Source of the DNA: Psychrobacillus sp044762745
Lineage (GTDB): Bacteria; Bacillota; Bacilli; Bacillales_A; Planococcaceae
Reading direction: 5' to 3'
Assembly (NCBI RefSeq): GCF_044762745.1
Contig: NZ_JBIWEX010000022.1
Coordinates: 1 to 64,000, forward strand
Length of the DNA stretch: 64,000 bases
Shown here: positions 25,519-34,831 of the stretch, one piece after another
Numbering within the stretch: the stretch's first letter is position 1
How the letters are laid out: each line of letters begins with the position of its first letter
The notes under the pieces: generated by a model
The model's database searches: none
Seen by the model: the letters and a program-made list of their open reading frames with translations, nothing else
What the model was told of the DNA's origin: nothing
Translations under genes and position numbers: made by a program

Positions 25519-27114
25519 TTAATATGGTTCTGCTTCATTACTTTTTTCGATTGCATCTTTAGGTGCCTGATCGCCATCACGATTTCCTAGTGGTTTTTGG
25601 CTTGATCCGCCTTTTCCGGCATGTGCTAGACCTTCTCTTAAATAACGTCCATAGTCTTCATCTGCCTCTTCTGCTAGTGCAATCATCTTTTCTTGAATCC
25701 TTTTATCACAGCTAGATAGATCATTTACAAGATTGGCAATGAGTTCGGTTTTTTCCCATTGATCAAAATTACGATATGTTTCTCCGGCTTGTTTTGTATT
25801 ACTTTGTCTTTCTATCGATTGTCGAACTAAGTTCCCTTTTATCATTGGTGTATATTCTTTACCCGTTTGCGTAGCTTCTTGCAATCCATCTAAAATGGAA
25901 GGTTCATAATTAATATGTGGATTTTGGAAAGGTGCCCGGTCCACCTTATATTGCATTTGACCGCCACTTTGATTGGTCGCAACTCGTTTTTTTGGTGCAT
26001 TTATTGGGAGTTGTAAATAATTCGCCCCTACTCGGTGACGCTGAGTATCTGAATAAGAAAAAGTACGCCCTTGCAACATTTTATCATCCGAGAAGTCTAG
26101 CCCATCCACAAGTACCCCTGTCCCAAATGCAACTTGCTCAACTTCAGTGAAATAATCTTCCGGATTTCGATCTAACACCATTTTACCAACTGCCATCCAC
26201 GGGAATTTATCTTCTGGCCATAGCTTTGTGTCATCTAAAGGATCGAAGTCTAGTTCTGGATGTTCATCATCACTCATTATTTGAACGAGTAGTTCCCATT
26301 CTGGAAAGTCTCCTTTTTCAATCGCATCATATAAATCTTGCGTTGCATGGTTAAAATTTTTCGCTTGTATTTCCTCTGCTTCCGATTGTGTTAAATTTCG
26401 AATACCTTGTTTTGGCTCCCAATGGTATTTCACGAGGACTGCTTCGCCTTCATTATTCACCCATTTATACGTATTAACTCCCGACCCTTGCATCATTCGA
26501 TAATTTGCTGGAATACCCCATGGCGAATAAACGAATGTAACCATATGAAATGTTTCTGGAGAACTCGCGCAAAAGTCAAAAAACCGCTCGGAATCTTGAA
26601 TGTTCGTAACTGGATCAGGCTTAAATGCATGGATCATATCTGGGAATTTTATCGCGTCTCGGATGAAGAAAATTTTTAAATTATTCCCTACTAAATCCCA
26701 GTTACCATCCTCTGTGTAAAATTTCACTGCAAATCCACGTGGGTCACGTAATGTTTCCGGAGAATGCCCTCCGTGAATAACAGAAGAAAAACGAACAAAA
26801 ACAGGAGTTTGTTTCCCTTTTTCCTGAAACAACTTTGCACGTGTATATTTTGAGATTTCTTCATCACCAACTGCTCCATACGCTTCAAAATACCCATGTG
26901 CTCCTGCACCGCGTGAATGCACAACTCGTTCGGGCACTCGCTCTCTGTCAAAGTGACTAATTTTCTCGATAAAATCATAGTTTTCAAGTGTAGCAGGTCC
27001 TCGGTTTCCTACTGTTCGCATATTTTGATTGTTCGTAATTGGATGTCCTTGTCTATTCGTTAACGTATCTTCATCTTCCATATTTGTTTCAAAGTTAGAT
27101 TGCTCTTTTGTCAT
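25519..27114 (-). CDS. katA: Haem catalase, monofunctional
   Basis: Disproportionates H2O2. 531 aa, a small-to-medium clade catalase. Distal His is in VPERVVHSRGAGAHGYFEAYG, Asn in FYTEDGNWDLVGNN, and the proximal haem Tyr region in RTFSYSDTQRHRVGANYLQL. N-terminal TNRQGHPITNNQNMRTVGNR and NADPH-site residues fit Bacillus vegetative and spore catalases. The C-terminal extension ends NRDGDQAPKDAIEKSNEAEP. AGGAGGGG lies 7 nt before the ATG. I did not find a clear PerR box in the upstream 80 nt. The paralogue (katA versus katX) is uncertain. Confidence 0.93.
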   Translation of the reverse strand: MTKEQSNFETNMEDEDTLTNRQGHPITNNQNMRTVGNRGPATLENYDFIEKISHFDRERVPERVVHSRGAGAHGYFEAYGAVGDEEISKYTRAKLFQEKGKQTPVFVRFSSVIHGGHSPETLRDPRGFAVKFYTEDGNWDLVGNNLKIFFIRDAIKFPDMIHAFKPDPVTNIQDSERFFDFCASSPETFHMVTFVYSPWGIPANYRMMQGSGVNTYKWVNNEGEAVLVKYHWEPKQGIRNLTQSEAEEIQAKNFNHATQDLYDAIEKGDFPEWELLVQIMSDDEHPELDFDPLDDTKLWPEDKFPWMAVGKMVLDRNPEDYFTEVEQVAFGTGVLVDGLDFSDDKMLQGRTFSYSDTQRHRVGANYLQLPINAPKKRVATNQSGGQMQYKVDRAPFQNPHINYEPSILDGLQEATQTGKEYTPMIKGNLVRQSIERQSNTKQAGETYRNFDQWEKTELIANLVNDLSSCDKRIQEKMIALAEEADEDYGRYLREGLAHAGKGGSSQKPLGNRDGDQAPKDAIEKSNEAEPY

Positions 27115-27197
27115 CTGTACCCCTCCTAAATACCTATATATTCTATTCCTACTATATTCTATCCAGTTACTATATTAACTAAACAAAAAAGCAAATA

Positions 27198-27260
27198 ATA
27201 AAAGCTTCCCGCTATGACTAATATTGTTTTACAACAATAGAAGTAAAGCGAGAAGCTTTT
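27198..27260 (-). terminator. Terminator after the Xaa-Pro peptidase gene
   Basis: AAAAGCTTC.CGCT / AGCG.GAAGCTTTT encloses a second hairpin (TATTGTTGT/ACAATA). T-rich sequence follows on the minus strand. Confidence 0.75.
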
Positions 27261-27264
27261 ATCT

Positions 27265-28329
27265 TTACAAAATAATTAGTTCTTTACTGGATTTCGTAAT
27301 AATTTCTATTCCGCCTTTCTTCAAAAGAATATCATCCTCAATACGAACACCACCAAAATCAGGAATATAAATACCCGGCTCTACCGTTAAAACCATTCCC
27401 TCTTCAATGAGCTGCTCACATTTTGGATTCATAAAAATGTCTTCATGGATATATAAGCCAATGCCATGACCCATACCATGCCCGTAATATTCGCCATATC
27501 CTTTTTCACTTATAAAATCACGAGTTAATGCATCCGCCTCTTTCCCTGTCATTTCAGCTTTTATGCCACTAAGTGCATGTTCAAGGGCTCCGGATACAAT
27601 CGCATAGATTTCTTTCAGTTTGGGATTCGGTTCACCAACTGCAACCGTTCTCGTCATATCTGAGCAATAGCCATTATAATATGCTCCAAAATCAAGGGTA
27701 ATCATATCTCCTTGTTGTACTATTTTCTCACTAGCCACTCCATGAGGTAATGCAGATCGAACGCCAGAAGCAACAATAATATCGAAGGAAGAAGAGGTAG
27801 CGCCTAACTTTCGCATCTGGAATTCTAGTTCATTTGCTATTTCGATTTCCGTTATCCCGGGACGAATAACCGTTAAAATATGTGAAAAAGCAGCATCTGA
27901 AATTTCAGCTGCCTTTTTAAGCGTAGCAATTTCTATTTCATTTTTAAACATACGTAATTTTTCAACTGCTCCAGAAAGCGGTACTAAATCAGCTTTGGCA
28001 TATTTACTAAATTCGGAATAGTACTGATAAGATACATGTTGTTGTTCGAAACCTAGCTTTTTAATCCCCAAACTTTCCGCAAGATTAGCAATTTCCTCGT
28101 AGATTACCGCTCTATCTATTTCTTTCACTGTAAAATCCTTTGTTTGTGCATTTGCTTGACTAGTATAACGAAAATCTACTAATAGATATGCTTCCGTTTT
28201 CGATATAAGCACCGTTCCAGCACTTCCGGTAAAGTCTGTTAAGTATCTTCTATTAATACCATCCGTTACTAAAATGCCGTCAATTCCTAATTCATCAAAC
28301 GATTGTCTTAATTTCACTAGCTTTTCCAT
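27265..28329 (-). CDS. M24-family Xaa-Pro dipeptidase/aminopeptidase
   Basis: 354 aa. An N-terminal creatinase-like domain (residues 1-125, ILVTDGINRRYLTDFTGSAG) precedes the pita-bread metallopeptidase. Dinuclear metal ligands are seen in ITLDFGAYYNGYCSDMTRT (two Asp), GHGMGHGIGLYIHE (His), VLTVEPGIYIP (Glu) and GGVRIEDDILL (Glu). The length fits YqhT/PepQ-type cytosolic peptidases releasing N-terminal residues before proline. GGGGG lies 7 nt before the second of two ATGs, so 28329 is chosen. Confidence 0.9.
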   Translation of the reverse strand: MEKLVKLRQSFDELGIDGILVTDGINRRYLTDFTGSAGTVLISKTEAYLLVDFRYTSQANAQTKDFTVKEIDRAVIYEEIANLAESLGIKKLGFEQQHVSYQYYSEFSKYAKADLVPLSGAVEKLRMFKNEIEIATLKKAAEISDAAFSHILTVIRPGITEIEIANELEFQMRKLGATSSSFDIIVASGVRSALPHGVASEKIVQQGDMITLDFGAYYNGYCSDMTRTVAVGEPNPKLKEIYAIVSGALEHALSGIKAEMTGKEADALTRDFISEKGYGEYYGHGMGHGIGLYIHEDIFMNPKCEQLIEEGMVLTVEPGIYIPDFGGVRIEDDILLKKGGIEIITKSSKELIIL

Positions 28330-28439
28330 CATTAAACCCCCGTAGAATTCATTTTCCTATAATTCAATATAATACGAAAATGTTGAATTTACTATAGGAA
28401 AGAAATCATTCAGAGGTTTAAGTTGGAAATAACTGCACT

Positions 28440-29027
28440 TTATTGCATTTGAAAAGCTAAACGTTTCCAAACACCTTCCCGTACTTGTTTCTCTAATCCT
28501 CGTTTTTCATATAAATAAGCCTGTAAGTTTCCTTTATATAGAAGATTTGTCGTCGGGAGTTGTTCGAAATGATGTGGTTGTGCAAAACATGGAGCAATAG
28601 GAAGTCTCGTCGTCTCACATTCGTTCATGATCATTGCTACAAATTGCGAACAAAAAAATGCATACGGCCGCTCTATTTTAATGTTCATAGCAACACCAAA
28701 CAATCCAATCAAATTGTATTTATAAAACTCTTTTTGTTGTTCCATGTGACGAATTTTATACCGCATTCGATTATATTCTTGTATGGAAACTTGGCATTTA
28801 TATATGGCACATGTTGCATTCGTAAAAAGCCCTTCTGTAGGTTCTTCTCTAATGAATCCACCATTAAAAGGATTATGCTTGTTTTTTCTCCCGAAACTAT
28901 ACATCTCATTGAGTTCTTCATCAAAAGCAATGGACGCATGGTTCATATTTTTTCGCGTATACATACCTATCGCTTTAGAGAATAACGTCCCTGTGTTACT
29001 CAAAACGATATAAATAGTTTTTCCCAT
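28440..29027 (-). CDS. Permuted papain-like (YiiX/NlpC-type) hypothetical protein
   Basis: 195 aa. IYIVLSNTGTLFSKAIGMYT and the His-containing NHASIAFDEELNEMYSFGRK, followed much later by the Cys-containing PYAFFCSQFVAMIMNE, match the circularly permuted NlpC/P60 or YiiX-like fold, in which His precedes Cys. Such proteins act on amide or lipid bonds, and the substrate here is unknown. There is no signal peptide. GAGGTGAG is 5 nt from the ATG at 29027, preferred over 29045. Confidence 0.65.
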   Translation of the reverse strand: MGKTIYIVLSNTGTLFSKAIGMYTRKNMNHASIAFDEELNEMYSFGRKNKHNPFNGGFIREEPTEGLFTNATCAIYKCQVSIQEYNRMRYKIRHMEQQKEFYKYNLIGLFGVAMNIKIERPYAFFCSQFVAMIMNECETTRLPIAPCFAQPHHFEQLPTTNLLYKGNLQAYLYEKRGLEKQVREGVWKRLAFQMQ

Positions 29028-29045
29028 TTTTCTCACCTCGTTCAT

Positions 29046-29343
29046 GGAAGCATTTTGCCCCCTTATCTACTGTTCTAATCATCTCTTAAAAACGTTTTTC
29101 ACTAAACGGACTCTAGGAGGAAAATTAGTAGGGCTTGAGACGTAGAGAAAGAACAAGTTGCGAAAATAAGAAAAGAAATTCATTGATTATACAACAAATC
29201 AAGTGAAAGTGTCGTGTCAGTAGTCATTAAGATTTATTTTAGTGATTGTCCCTATTTCTTAAGACTGTTAAAATTTCAATGTATATTTAGTACATTTAGA
29301 TTATCTTTTATTCGCTAAAAATATAATGTAAAGGAGAAATAGT
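29046..29343. other. Divergent spacer
   Basis: No ORF is supported. The right end is AT-rich; TATAAT near 29321-29326 and AAAGGAG at 29331-29337 probably form the promoter -10 and RBS for the next gene. No matching -35 is obvious. Confidence 0.4.
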
Positions 29344-29601
29344 ATGACTCAATACAACTTAGAAGAATTGAAATTATTAAACCAGGTTTTCTTCGCTTTA
29401 TTTATAGTAGCTGATTTTGCACTTTTTCTTTTTTTCTTCGATAATGAATTTCCCTGGTTTTCCTTATTAGGTGCAGGTATCGGTTTGTTCATTATTGTAC
29501 TTTGCTGGACAGGCAAAAAATATTCATATTTTCTAGCTTCTTTGCTAGCATTTACCGCCGTATTTTCAATCATTTATAACTGGCATTCTATTTTTCATTA
29601 A
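29344..29601 (+). CDS. Small membrane protein
   Basis: 85 aa with three hydrophobic segments (about residues 12-28, 35-51 and 56-75). AAAGGAG is 6 nt upstream. It lies 48 nt before the Tat-dependent dehydrogenase genes on the same strand and may be part of that operon. I do not recognise the family. Confidence 0.65.
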   Translation: MTQYNLEELKLLNQVFFALFIVADFALFLFFFDNEFPWFSLLGAGIGLFIIVLCWTGKKYSYFLASLLAFTAVFSIIYNWHSIFH

Positions 29602-29648
29602 TCATATGCGTAAAAAAATTCTATTTTATTTAATTGGAGGTTTCATTT

Positions 29649-30398
29649 ATGTCAGAACAAGAAAAGAACAATCCTATTCTAGATAAACGTACTTCTAGAC
29701 GTTCATTTATCAAGAACTCTGGATTAACTGTTGGTGGACTAGTAGTAGGTGGTGCCATTGGTAGTTTACTAGGCGGGAAATCAGAGACTACTACTCCAAC
29801 AGTTGCCAACGATTCAACTCATACTGCCATCGATTATAGCGAGACTCGTCAGTTTTTCGCACGTCAAAAAGATTTCGATGCCATGGCAGCGGCTACGGAA
29901 ATGATTTATCCGGAAGACGAAAATGGTCCTGGCGCAATTACATTAGGAGTTCCTTATTTTATCGATAAACAACTAGCTAGTCCTTGGGGAAGTAATGCAG
30001 ATGACTATAGAAAAGGTCCTTTTACTGCAGGAGAAACTCCACTTAATAAAGCGGATATCATGTTACAAGGTGCTCGCAAGCTAAATGAAGTAAGTGAGAA
30101 AGAATACGACGGTACGCTCTTTAAAGACTTAACGGAAGAACAAAAAATCACTGTATTAACTTCTTTCCAAGCTGGTGAAGTAGAAATGGAATTAGTAAGT
30201 TCCGCTGCATTTTTTAGTTTACTAAGAACACTTACACTACAAGGATGTTTTGCTGATCCATTATACGGAGGCAATAAAAACATGGCCGGCTGGAAAATGA
30301 AAGAATTCCCAGGCGCACAAATGTCTTATACTGCCTATTTAGATGAAGAAGAATTTGTTCTAATAGAGCCTGTTAGTTTAGGCGGACATAAACATTAA
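29649..30398 (+). CDS. Gluconate 2-dehydrogenase subunit 3-like protein with Tat signal
   Basis: 249 aa. The N-terminus has a twin-arginine signal, TSRRSFIKNSGL then VGGLVVGGAIGSLLGG, so it is exported folded. The body (MAAATEMIYPEDENGPGAIT, DIMLQGARKLNE, FFSLLRTLTLQGCFADPLYG) matches subunit 3 (gamma) of membrane gluconate 2-dehydrogenase-type complexes. An in-frame ATG at 29634 precedes the RBS; GGAGG at 29636-29640 selects 29649. The downstream GMC protein has no signal, so it probably rides across the membrane with this subunit. Confidence 0.88.
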   Translation: MSEQEKNNPILDKRTSRRSFIKNSGLTVGGLVVGGAIGSLLGGKSETTTPTVANDSTHTAIDYSETRQFFARQKDFDAMAAATEMIYPEDENGPGAITLGVPYFIDKQLASPWGSNADDYRKGPFTAGETPLNKADIMLQGARKLNEVSEKEYDGTLFKDLTEEQKITVLTSFQAGEVEMELVSSAAFFSLLRTLTLQGCFADPLYGGNKNMAGWKMKEFPGAQMSYTAYLDEEEFVLIEPVSLGGHKH

Positions 30399-30429
30399 TA
30401 AGCATTTAAAATGAGGAGGTTCATATATT

Positions 30430-32154
30430 ATGGTTACAAAATTACCTAAAGTAGACGTTGTTACAACAGGTATGGGTTGGACAGGTGGTATTGTTGCTGC
30501 CGAACTAACAAAAGCCGGCTATCACGTAGTTGGTTTAGAGCGTGGAGTAGAAAGAACGATTGAAGATTATTTACACGGTCATGATGAATTAAAATACAAT
30601 ACTCATAAAGAGTTAATGCAAAAGTTAACGAAAGATACGATTACTTTCCGAAATACGTTAGCAGACGAAGCAAAACCAGTTCGTGATGAAACAGCTCTTG
30701 TTCTAGGAACTGGAACTGGTGGTGGAGGTGCTCACTGGGGTGCGCAAACATACCGCTACTTCCCTTATGATTTTGAAATTCGTAGTAAAACAATCGAAAA
30801 GTATGGCGAAAGTAAAATTCCTGATGGAGTAACAATCCAAGACTGGGGTATTACATATGATGAACTGGAACCATATTACTCGAAGTTCGAACAAATGGCT
30901 GGGGTTTCAGGAGAAGTTGACCCACTAGCAGGACCGCGTTCCATCGACTATCCTACTCCACCACTTAAAAAGTTACCACAAATGAAAATGTTTCATGAAG
31001 CAGCAGAAAAACTTGGCTATCATCCATATGTAGTTCCAACAGGGACCATTTCAGAGGCTTATACAAATCCAGATGGGGAAACATTAAATGCATGTCAATA
31101 TTGTGCATTTTGCGGAAACTATGGTTGCGAATATGGTGCAAAAGCGGATCCAATCGTAACCGTTATCCCAACTGCTAAGAAAACTGGTAACTTTGAGCTT
31201 CGCACAAATTCCATTGTTACGCGTGTTTTATATGATGGAGATAAAGCAACAGGTGTACTTTATAAAGACACTCGTACAGGGGAAGAATTTGAGCAACCTG
31301 CGGATGTTGTTGCATTGACTAGTTACACGTTTAATAATGTTCGTTTACTATTATTATCTGGAATCGGCGAACAATATAATCCAAAAACAGGCACAGGAAT
31401 GATTGGGAAAAACTATACAGATCATCATACGATTACCGGAGCAATTGCTTACTTTGAAGAAAAGAAATTTAATAGTTATATTGGGACTGGAGCTCTTGGT
31501 TCTGCGTATAATGACTTCAATGCGGATAATTTCGACCATAGTAATGTTGATTTTATCCATGGTGGGCAAATTGAGATGCATCTTATGGGGAACGAACCAA
31601 TTACAAATAATCCCGTTCCTTTTGGTACTCCTATGTGGGGGAAAGAATTTAAAGAAAACTCTTTACACTACTATCACCGTAACATGACAATTGTTTCGCA
31701 AAGAGCTATTTTGCCACATAAAGATCATTATCTAGATTTGGATCCAACTTACAAAGATGATTATGGTGATCCATTAATTCGTGTAACTTTTGATTATACA
31801 GAAATGGATCATAAGCGTAATGAATTTTTAGTAGAAAAATGCGCAGAAGTAGCAAAAGAAATGGGCGCAGATATTATCGATATTATCCCAATGGCTGAGC
31901 ATTTTGGAGGAAGATTCACATTCCAACATGATGCTGGTGGCGTAATTATGGGAGCAAATCCAGAAACTTCTGCGGTTAATAACTACTTGCAAATGTGGGA
32001 TGTGGACAACCTATTCGTATGTGGCGCTTCAGCGTTCCCTCACTTCGGACCTACAAACCCAACACCAACAGTTGCCGCACTAACTTACCGTGCAGCTGAA
32101 GGAATGATTGAGTTTTTGAAAAACGGTGGCGGTCCATTAGTCAACGCAAAATAA
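30430..32154 (+). CDS. GMC-family FAD oxidoreductase, gluconate 2-dehydrogenase catalytic-subunit-like
   Basis: 574 aa. FAD motif VDVVTTGMGWTGGIVAAELT near residue 10 and GTGTGGGGAHWGAQTYR near 90. A Cys cluster CQYCAFCGNYGCEYGA sits near residue 220, and the C-terminal active-site His/Asn segment is GASAFPHFGPTNPTPTVAAL. The likely role is oxidation of a sugar acid or polyol outside the membrane, feeding electrons to a cytochrome. No cytochrome subunit is encoded nearby. GAGGAGG precedes the ATG. The gene for the Tat-signal subunit is 31 nt upstream and tatA 63 nt downstream, so the export machinery is encoded with its cargo. Confidence 0.9.
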   Translation: MVTKLPKVDVVTTGMGWTGGIVAAELTKAGYHVVGLERGVERTIEDYLHGHDELKYNTHKELMQKLTKDTITFRNTLADEAKPVRDETALVLGTGTGGGGAHWGAQTYRYFPYDFEIRSKTIEKYGESKIPDGVTIQDWGITYDELEPYYSKFEQMAGVSGEVDPLAGPRSIDYPTPPLKKLPQMKMFHEAAEKLGYHPYVVPTGTISEAYTNPDGETLNACQYCAFCGNYGCEYGAKADPIVTVIPTAKKTGNFELRTNSIVTRVLYDGDKATGVLYKDTRTGEEFEQPADVVALTSYTFNNVRLLLLSGIGEQYNPKTGTGMIGKNYTDHHTITGAIAYFEEKKFNSYIGTGALGSAYNDFNADNFDHSNVDFIHGGQIEMHLMGNEPITNNPVPFGTPMWGKEFKENSLHYYHRNMTIVSQRAILPHKDHYLDLDPTYKDDYGDPLIRVTFDYTEMDHKRNEFLVEKCAEVAKEMGADIIDIIPMAEHFGGRFTFQHDAGGVIMGANPETSAVNNYLQMWDVDNLFVCGASAFPHFGPTNPTPTVAALTYRAAEGMIEFLKNGGGPLVNAK

Positions 32155-32217
32155 CACTTTCTTTACGAAGTATGTTATATTTATAATAATTCTAAATAAA
32201 AAAGGAGGAAATTTTAC

Positions 32218-32421
32218 ATGCCAAATATAGGGATACCGGGTTTAATACTTGTATTAATTATTGCTTTAGTTATCTTTGGCCCTTCAAAGCTTCCTCAATT
32301 AGGTAGAGCAGTTGGACAAACATTGAAAGAATTTAAAACCTCTACAAGAGATATTATAAATGATGAAGAAAAAGAGGAAGTTAAATCTGAAGCGAAAGAA
32401 ATAGAGCTTGAAAAGAAATAA
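32218..32421 (+). CDS. tatA: Twin-arginine translocase subunit TatA
   Basis: 67 aa. One N-terminal membrane helix (about 5-21) is followed by FGPSKLPQLGRAVGQTLKEF, the TatA amphipathic-helix hallmark, and a charged tail. AGGAGG is 9 nt before the ATG. It follows the Tat-dependent dehydrogenase genes as a dedicated component. No tatC is seen in the window. Confidence 0.95.
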   Translation: MPNIGIPGLILVLIIALVIFGPSKLPQLGRAVGQTLKEFKTSTRDIINDEEKEEVKSEAKEIELEKK

Positions 32422-32432
32422 TTAATAGGAAG

Positions 32433-32459
32433 AGCCAGCTATTTTCATGATAGCTGGCT
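32433..32459. terminator. Bidirectional terminator between tatA and tetR
   Basis: AGCCAGCTAT / ATAGCTGGCT, a perfect 10-bp stem with a 7-nt loop, then TTTTTTATTTT on the plus strand. Confidence 0.9.
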
Positions 32460-32462
32460 TTT

Positions 32463-33059
32463 TTATTTTAATCTAAATGAACTAGTATTCGTCTTGAATA
32501 TTTCTAAAAGATTATCCGAAATTTGATCTGGTGATTTTACATAACCACCCTTAATCCATTCTAAAATAACTCCATATGAACCGTACATCTTATAGGTATT
32601 AAAATGCTCAATTTGAACTTCTTCTTTTTTTATATCGATATAAGTAATAGCTTCAAATATTTCTTTCATTTTCTCCAGAAATTTCTGCTCCAGCCCCGGT
32701 ATTGTATCTTGGATTGCTAAGAGACTATAAAATTGTTTTCGCTCATATAGATGTTGGAAAAATGAATTCGATGAGGGCAAAATACTGTTATACTTAACCA
32801 CTTCCACCTCTTCAAAAGGCATGTGAAATGAATAATGCAATTCATCTAAAACCTCGTTTACTAATTCCTCCGTCAAATCTTCTTTATCCTTAAAATACAA
32901 ATAAAAAGTGCTTCGATTATAATCAGCACGCTCCACAATATCTGTAACTGTTACGTTTTTATATCCTTTTTCGCGGATTAAACTAATGAAATGCAGCTTA
33001 AAAATTCGCTTTGTTCTTCGAATACTTCTATTCGTGTCATTCCGTTTTTCCAAACTCAT
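32463..33059 (-). CDS. TetR-family transcriptional regulator
   Basis: 198 aa. The N-terminal HTH is clear: FKLHFISLIREKGYKNVTVT, DIVERADYNRSTFYLYFKDK. The C-terminal ligand domain resembles the TetR_C_33/YfiR-like group. The second ATG (33059) has AGAGGG 6 nt upstream. It lies between two tatA genes and is divergent from the second, so it may control that promoter. A weak dyad, TTATAC-A-GTATTAA, lies near 33100-33113 in the divergent region. Confidence 0.85.
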   Translation of the reverse strand: MSLEKRNDTNRSIRRTKRIFKLHFISLIREKGYKNVTVTDIVERADYNRSTFYLYFKDKEDLTEELVNEVLDELHYSFHMPFEEVEVVKYNSILPSSNSFFQHLYERKQFYSLLAIQDTIPGLEQKFLEKMKEIFEAITYIDIKKEEVQIEHFNTYKMYGSYGVILEWIKGGYVKSPDQISDNLLEIFKTNTSSFRLK

Positions 33060-33219
33060 GTACATCCCTCTTTACTAATCCACAACTTCTGGAATAAATT
33101 ATACAGTATTAATGATGTTAACTCTAGTTACACGGTTGCAACATAATCTGGAAGGCAAAAAGTATAAAAATGCCCGAATTAGGTAATATTAAAAGTCACT
33201 GTTAAAAGGAGGTAATACC

Positions 33220-33423
33220 ATGCCAAATATCGGTGTACCAGGTTTAATCATCGTACTTGCTTTAGCTTTAATTATATTCGGACCAGCTAAACTACCTCAA
33301 TTAGGTCGAGCTGTTGGGCAAACTTTGAAAGAATTCAAAACTTCCACAAAAGAAATAATGGATGATGTCACGGATGAATTCAGACTAGAAGACAGTGAAG
33401 CAGAAGCTAAAAAGAAAAAATAA
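33220..33423 (+). CDS. tatA: Second TatA
   Basis: 67 aa, about three quarters identical to the TatA at 32218, with the same helix and FGPAKLPQLGRAVGQTLKEF. AAAGGAGG precedes the ATG. It stands alone, divergent from tetR. Two tatA genes within 1 kb suggest duplication around the regulator. Confidence 0.93.
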   Translation: MPNIGVPGLIIVLALALIIFGPAKLPQLGRAVGQTLKEFKTSTKEIMDDVTDEFRLEDSEAEAKKKK

Positions 33424-33481
33424 TACCGGAAGGGGACTATTTCGAAGTCGATTTTGAGTAAACGATAGCCCTCATTTGATT

Positions 33482-33533
33482 TTTGTCGCGTTCGCGAGTG
33501 AGTATGTCGTGTTCGACATTCTGTTTTGGTCTT
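33482..33533. repeat. Short phased array A3, left of the IS element
   Basis: GTCG anchors at 33485 and 33506 (21 bp apart) within TTTGTCGCGTTCGC-type units, with a third degenerate unit TTTTGGTCTTC ending at the IS boundary. The reverse complement, GCGAACGCGACAAA, matches the unit of array A1. Confidence 0.6.
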
Positions 33534-33601
33534 CTGTAAAGAAAGTAGACAAATTAAATCACAACTTTTTCTTTTTCCACTACCGCGCTACCGCTTGCTC
33601 G

Positions 33602-33652
33602 GATGGTGAAAATAGGATAGGTCAAAACCATACCTATCCTATTTCCACCATC
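33602..33652. other. Long hairpin inside the IS left end
   Basis: GATGGTGAAAATAGGATAGG(T) at 33602-33622 pairs with 33632-33652 over 21 bp with one mismatch and a 9-nt loop. It sits just beyond the orfB stop and could terminate transcription through the element. A separate tiny insertion is also possible. Confidence 0.6.
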
Positions 33653-33662
33653 TCCCATTTTC

Positions 33663-34550
33663 TTACCCTGCAGCTAAAAGTCGACTTTTATTGTACGCTT
33701 GTTCAAAGTCTACAGGACTCACATAACCCAACGTGGAATGTCTTCTTCTCGTATTATAGAACTGGTTGATATAGTGTATGATGGCTTTTATGGCTCCTTC
33801 TCTCGTCTCCCACTTATGCCGATAAATCAACTCTTTTTTGATGGTTGCGTGGAAAGACTCAATACAGGCATTATCATAAGGATCTCCCTTGCGGCTCATA
33901 CTTCCCTTCATTTTTCTTTCGGTCAATAGCTCGGTATATTCATTGGAACAATATTGTGACCCGCGATCAGAGTGATGGATGAGCCCTTCCCCCGGTTCTC
34001 TCAACATAATAGCTTGTATAAGAGCTTCTAATGGTAACTCTTTTTTCACCGTTGCCCCAATACTCCATCCTACAATCTTTCGGGAGAACAGATCCATTAC
34101 GCTCGCCAAATATAACCAACCCTGAATAGTCCAGATATAAGTTATATCTGTTACCCATACAGTATTAGGTGCGTCTACCATGAATTGACGTTCTAGCAGA
34201 TTCGGATAGATAGGGTATTGGTGATTCGAATCAGTCGTCACTACATAAGGGGTCTTGGACGTTGCGCGGAGCCCCATCTCTTTCATTCGTTTTCCTATTG
34301 TTCGCTCGCACAGAAAAACTTCTCGTGCTTTCAATTCCTCTAAAATTCGTGGGCTGCCATAAGTTTCATGGCTTTCCATTAAGCATAGTCGAATCAGTTG
34401 GTTAATTCTTTCTTTTTCCTCACGGATATTGTTTCTTTTTTCTTTTTCTCCCAACCATTTGTAATATCCACTAGTAGAAACCTTTAAAACTTCACACATC
34501 TTCACCACGCGAAATTCATATTGATGTTCCTCCATGAACTTAAATATCAC
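33663..34550 (-). CDS. IS3-family transposase OrfB
   Basis: 295 aa from a GTG that overlaps the end of orfA. The DDE integrase core is complete: Asp in WVTDITYIWT, Asp in HHSDRGSQYCS and Glu in NACIESFHATIKKEL. C-terminal YNTRRRHSTLGYVSPVDFE is typical of IS3/IS150 relatives. OrfB is normally made as an OrfAB fusion by -1 frameshifting, which the broken orfA would prevent. Confidence 0.92.
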   Translation of the reverse strand: MIFKFMEEHQYEFRVVKMCEVLKVSTSGYYKWLGEKEKRNNIREEKERINQLIRLCLMESHETYGSPRILEELKAREVFLCERTIGKRMKEMGLRATSKTPYVVTTDSNHQYPIYPNLLERQFMVDAPNTVWVTDITYIWTIQGWLYLASVMDLFSRKIVGWSIGATVKKELPLEALIQAIMLREPGEGLIHHSDRGSQYCSNEYTELLTERKMKGSMSRKGDPYDNACIESFHATIKKELIYRHKWETREGAIKAIIHYINQFYNTRRRHSTLGYVSPVDFEQAYNKSRLLAAG

Positions 34551-34831
34551 GTGTGGCTCTTGGCGAAGACATGCATGGCCTTTTTTAAGATTTCATTTTC
34601 CTCCTTCAGCTCTTTTTCGTTTTTCTCTAACTCTGCTATACGGTTTTTTAATTCCGTGGAAGAGCTAAGTTGAACGTCACTTGCAAGCTTTTTATTTTTT
34701 TATAGGTTCTTACCCATGCACGTATTCTTGCTGGTTTTATCCCATGCTCATAACCCAACTCCGTCGCTTTTCTTCCATCTTCCGACTAACTTCACCAGAT
34801 ATTCACGCATTTCTCTACTTGTTAGTGCCAT
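34547..34831 (-). pseudogene. IS3-family orfA, two compensating frameshifts
   Basis: The start MALTSREMREYLVKLV is followed by an inserted G near 34784, shifting to the frame encoding EDGRKATELGYEHGIKPAR and IRAWVRTYK. A second shift in an A-run near 34694 returns to the frame encoding the Leu-zipper region LASDVQLSSSTELKN, IAELEKNEKELKEENEILKK and AMHVFAKSHT. Without the shifts the protein would be 94 aa. The A-run shift could be a sequencing error; the G insertion is less easily dismissed. Confidence 0.78.

Noticed and set aside
33476..33769. 97-codon plus-strand frame
   Set aside because: It covers array A3 and the IS end antisense to orfB. No RBS or family was seen.
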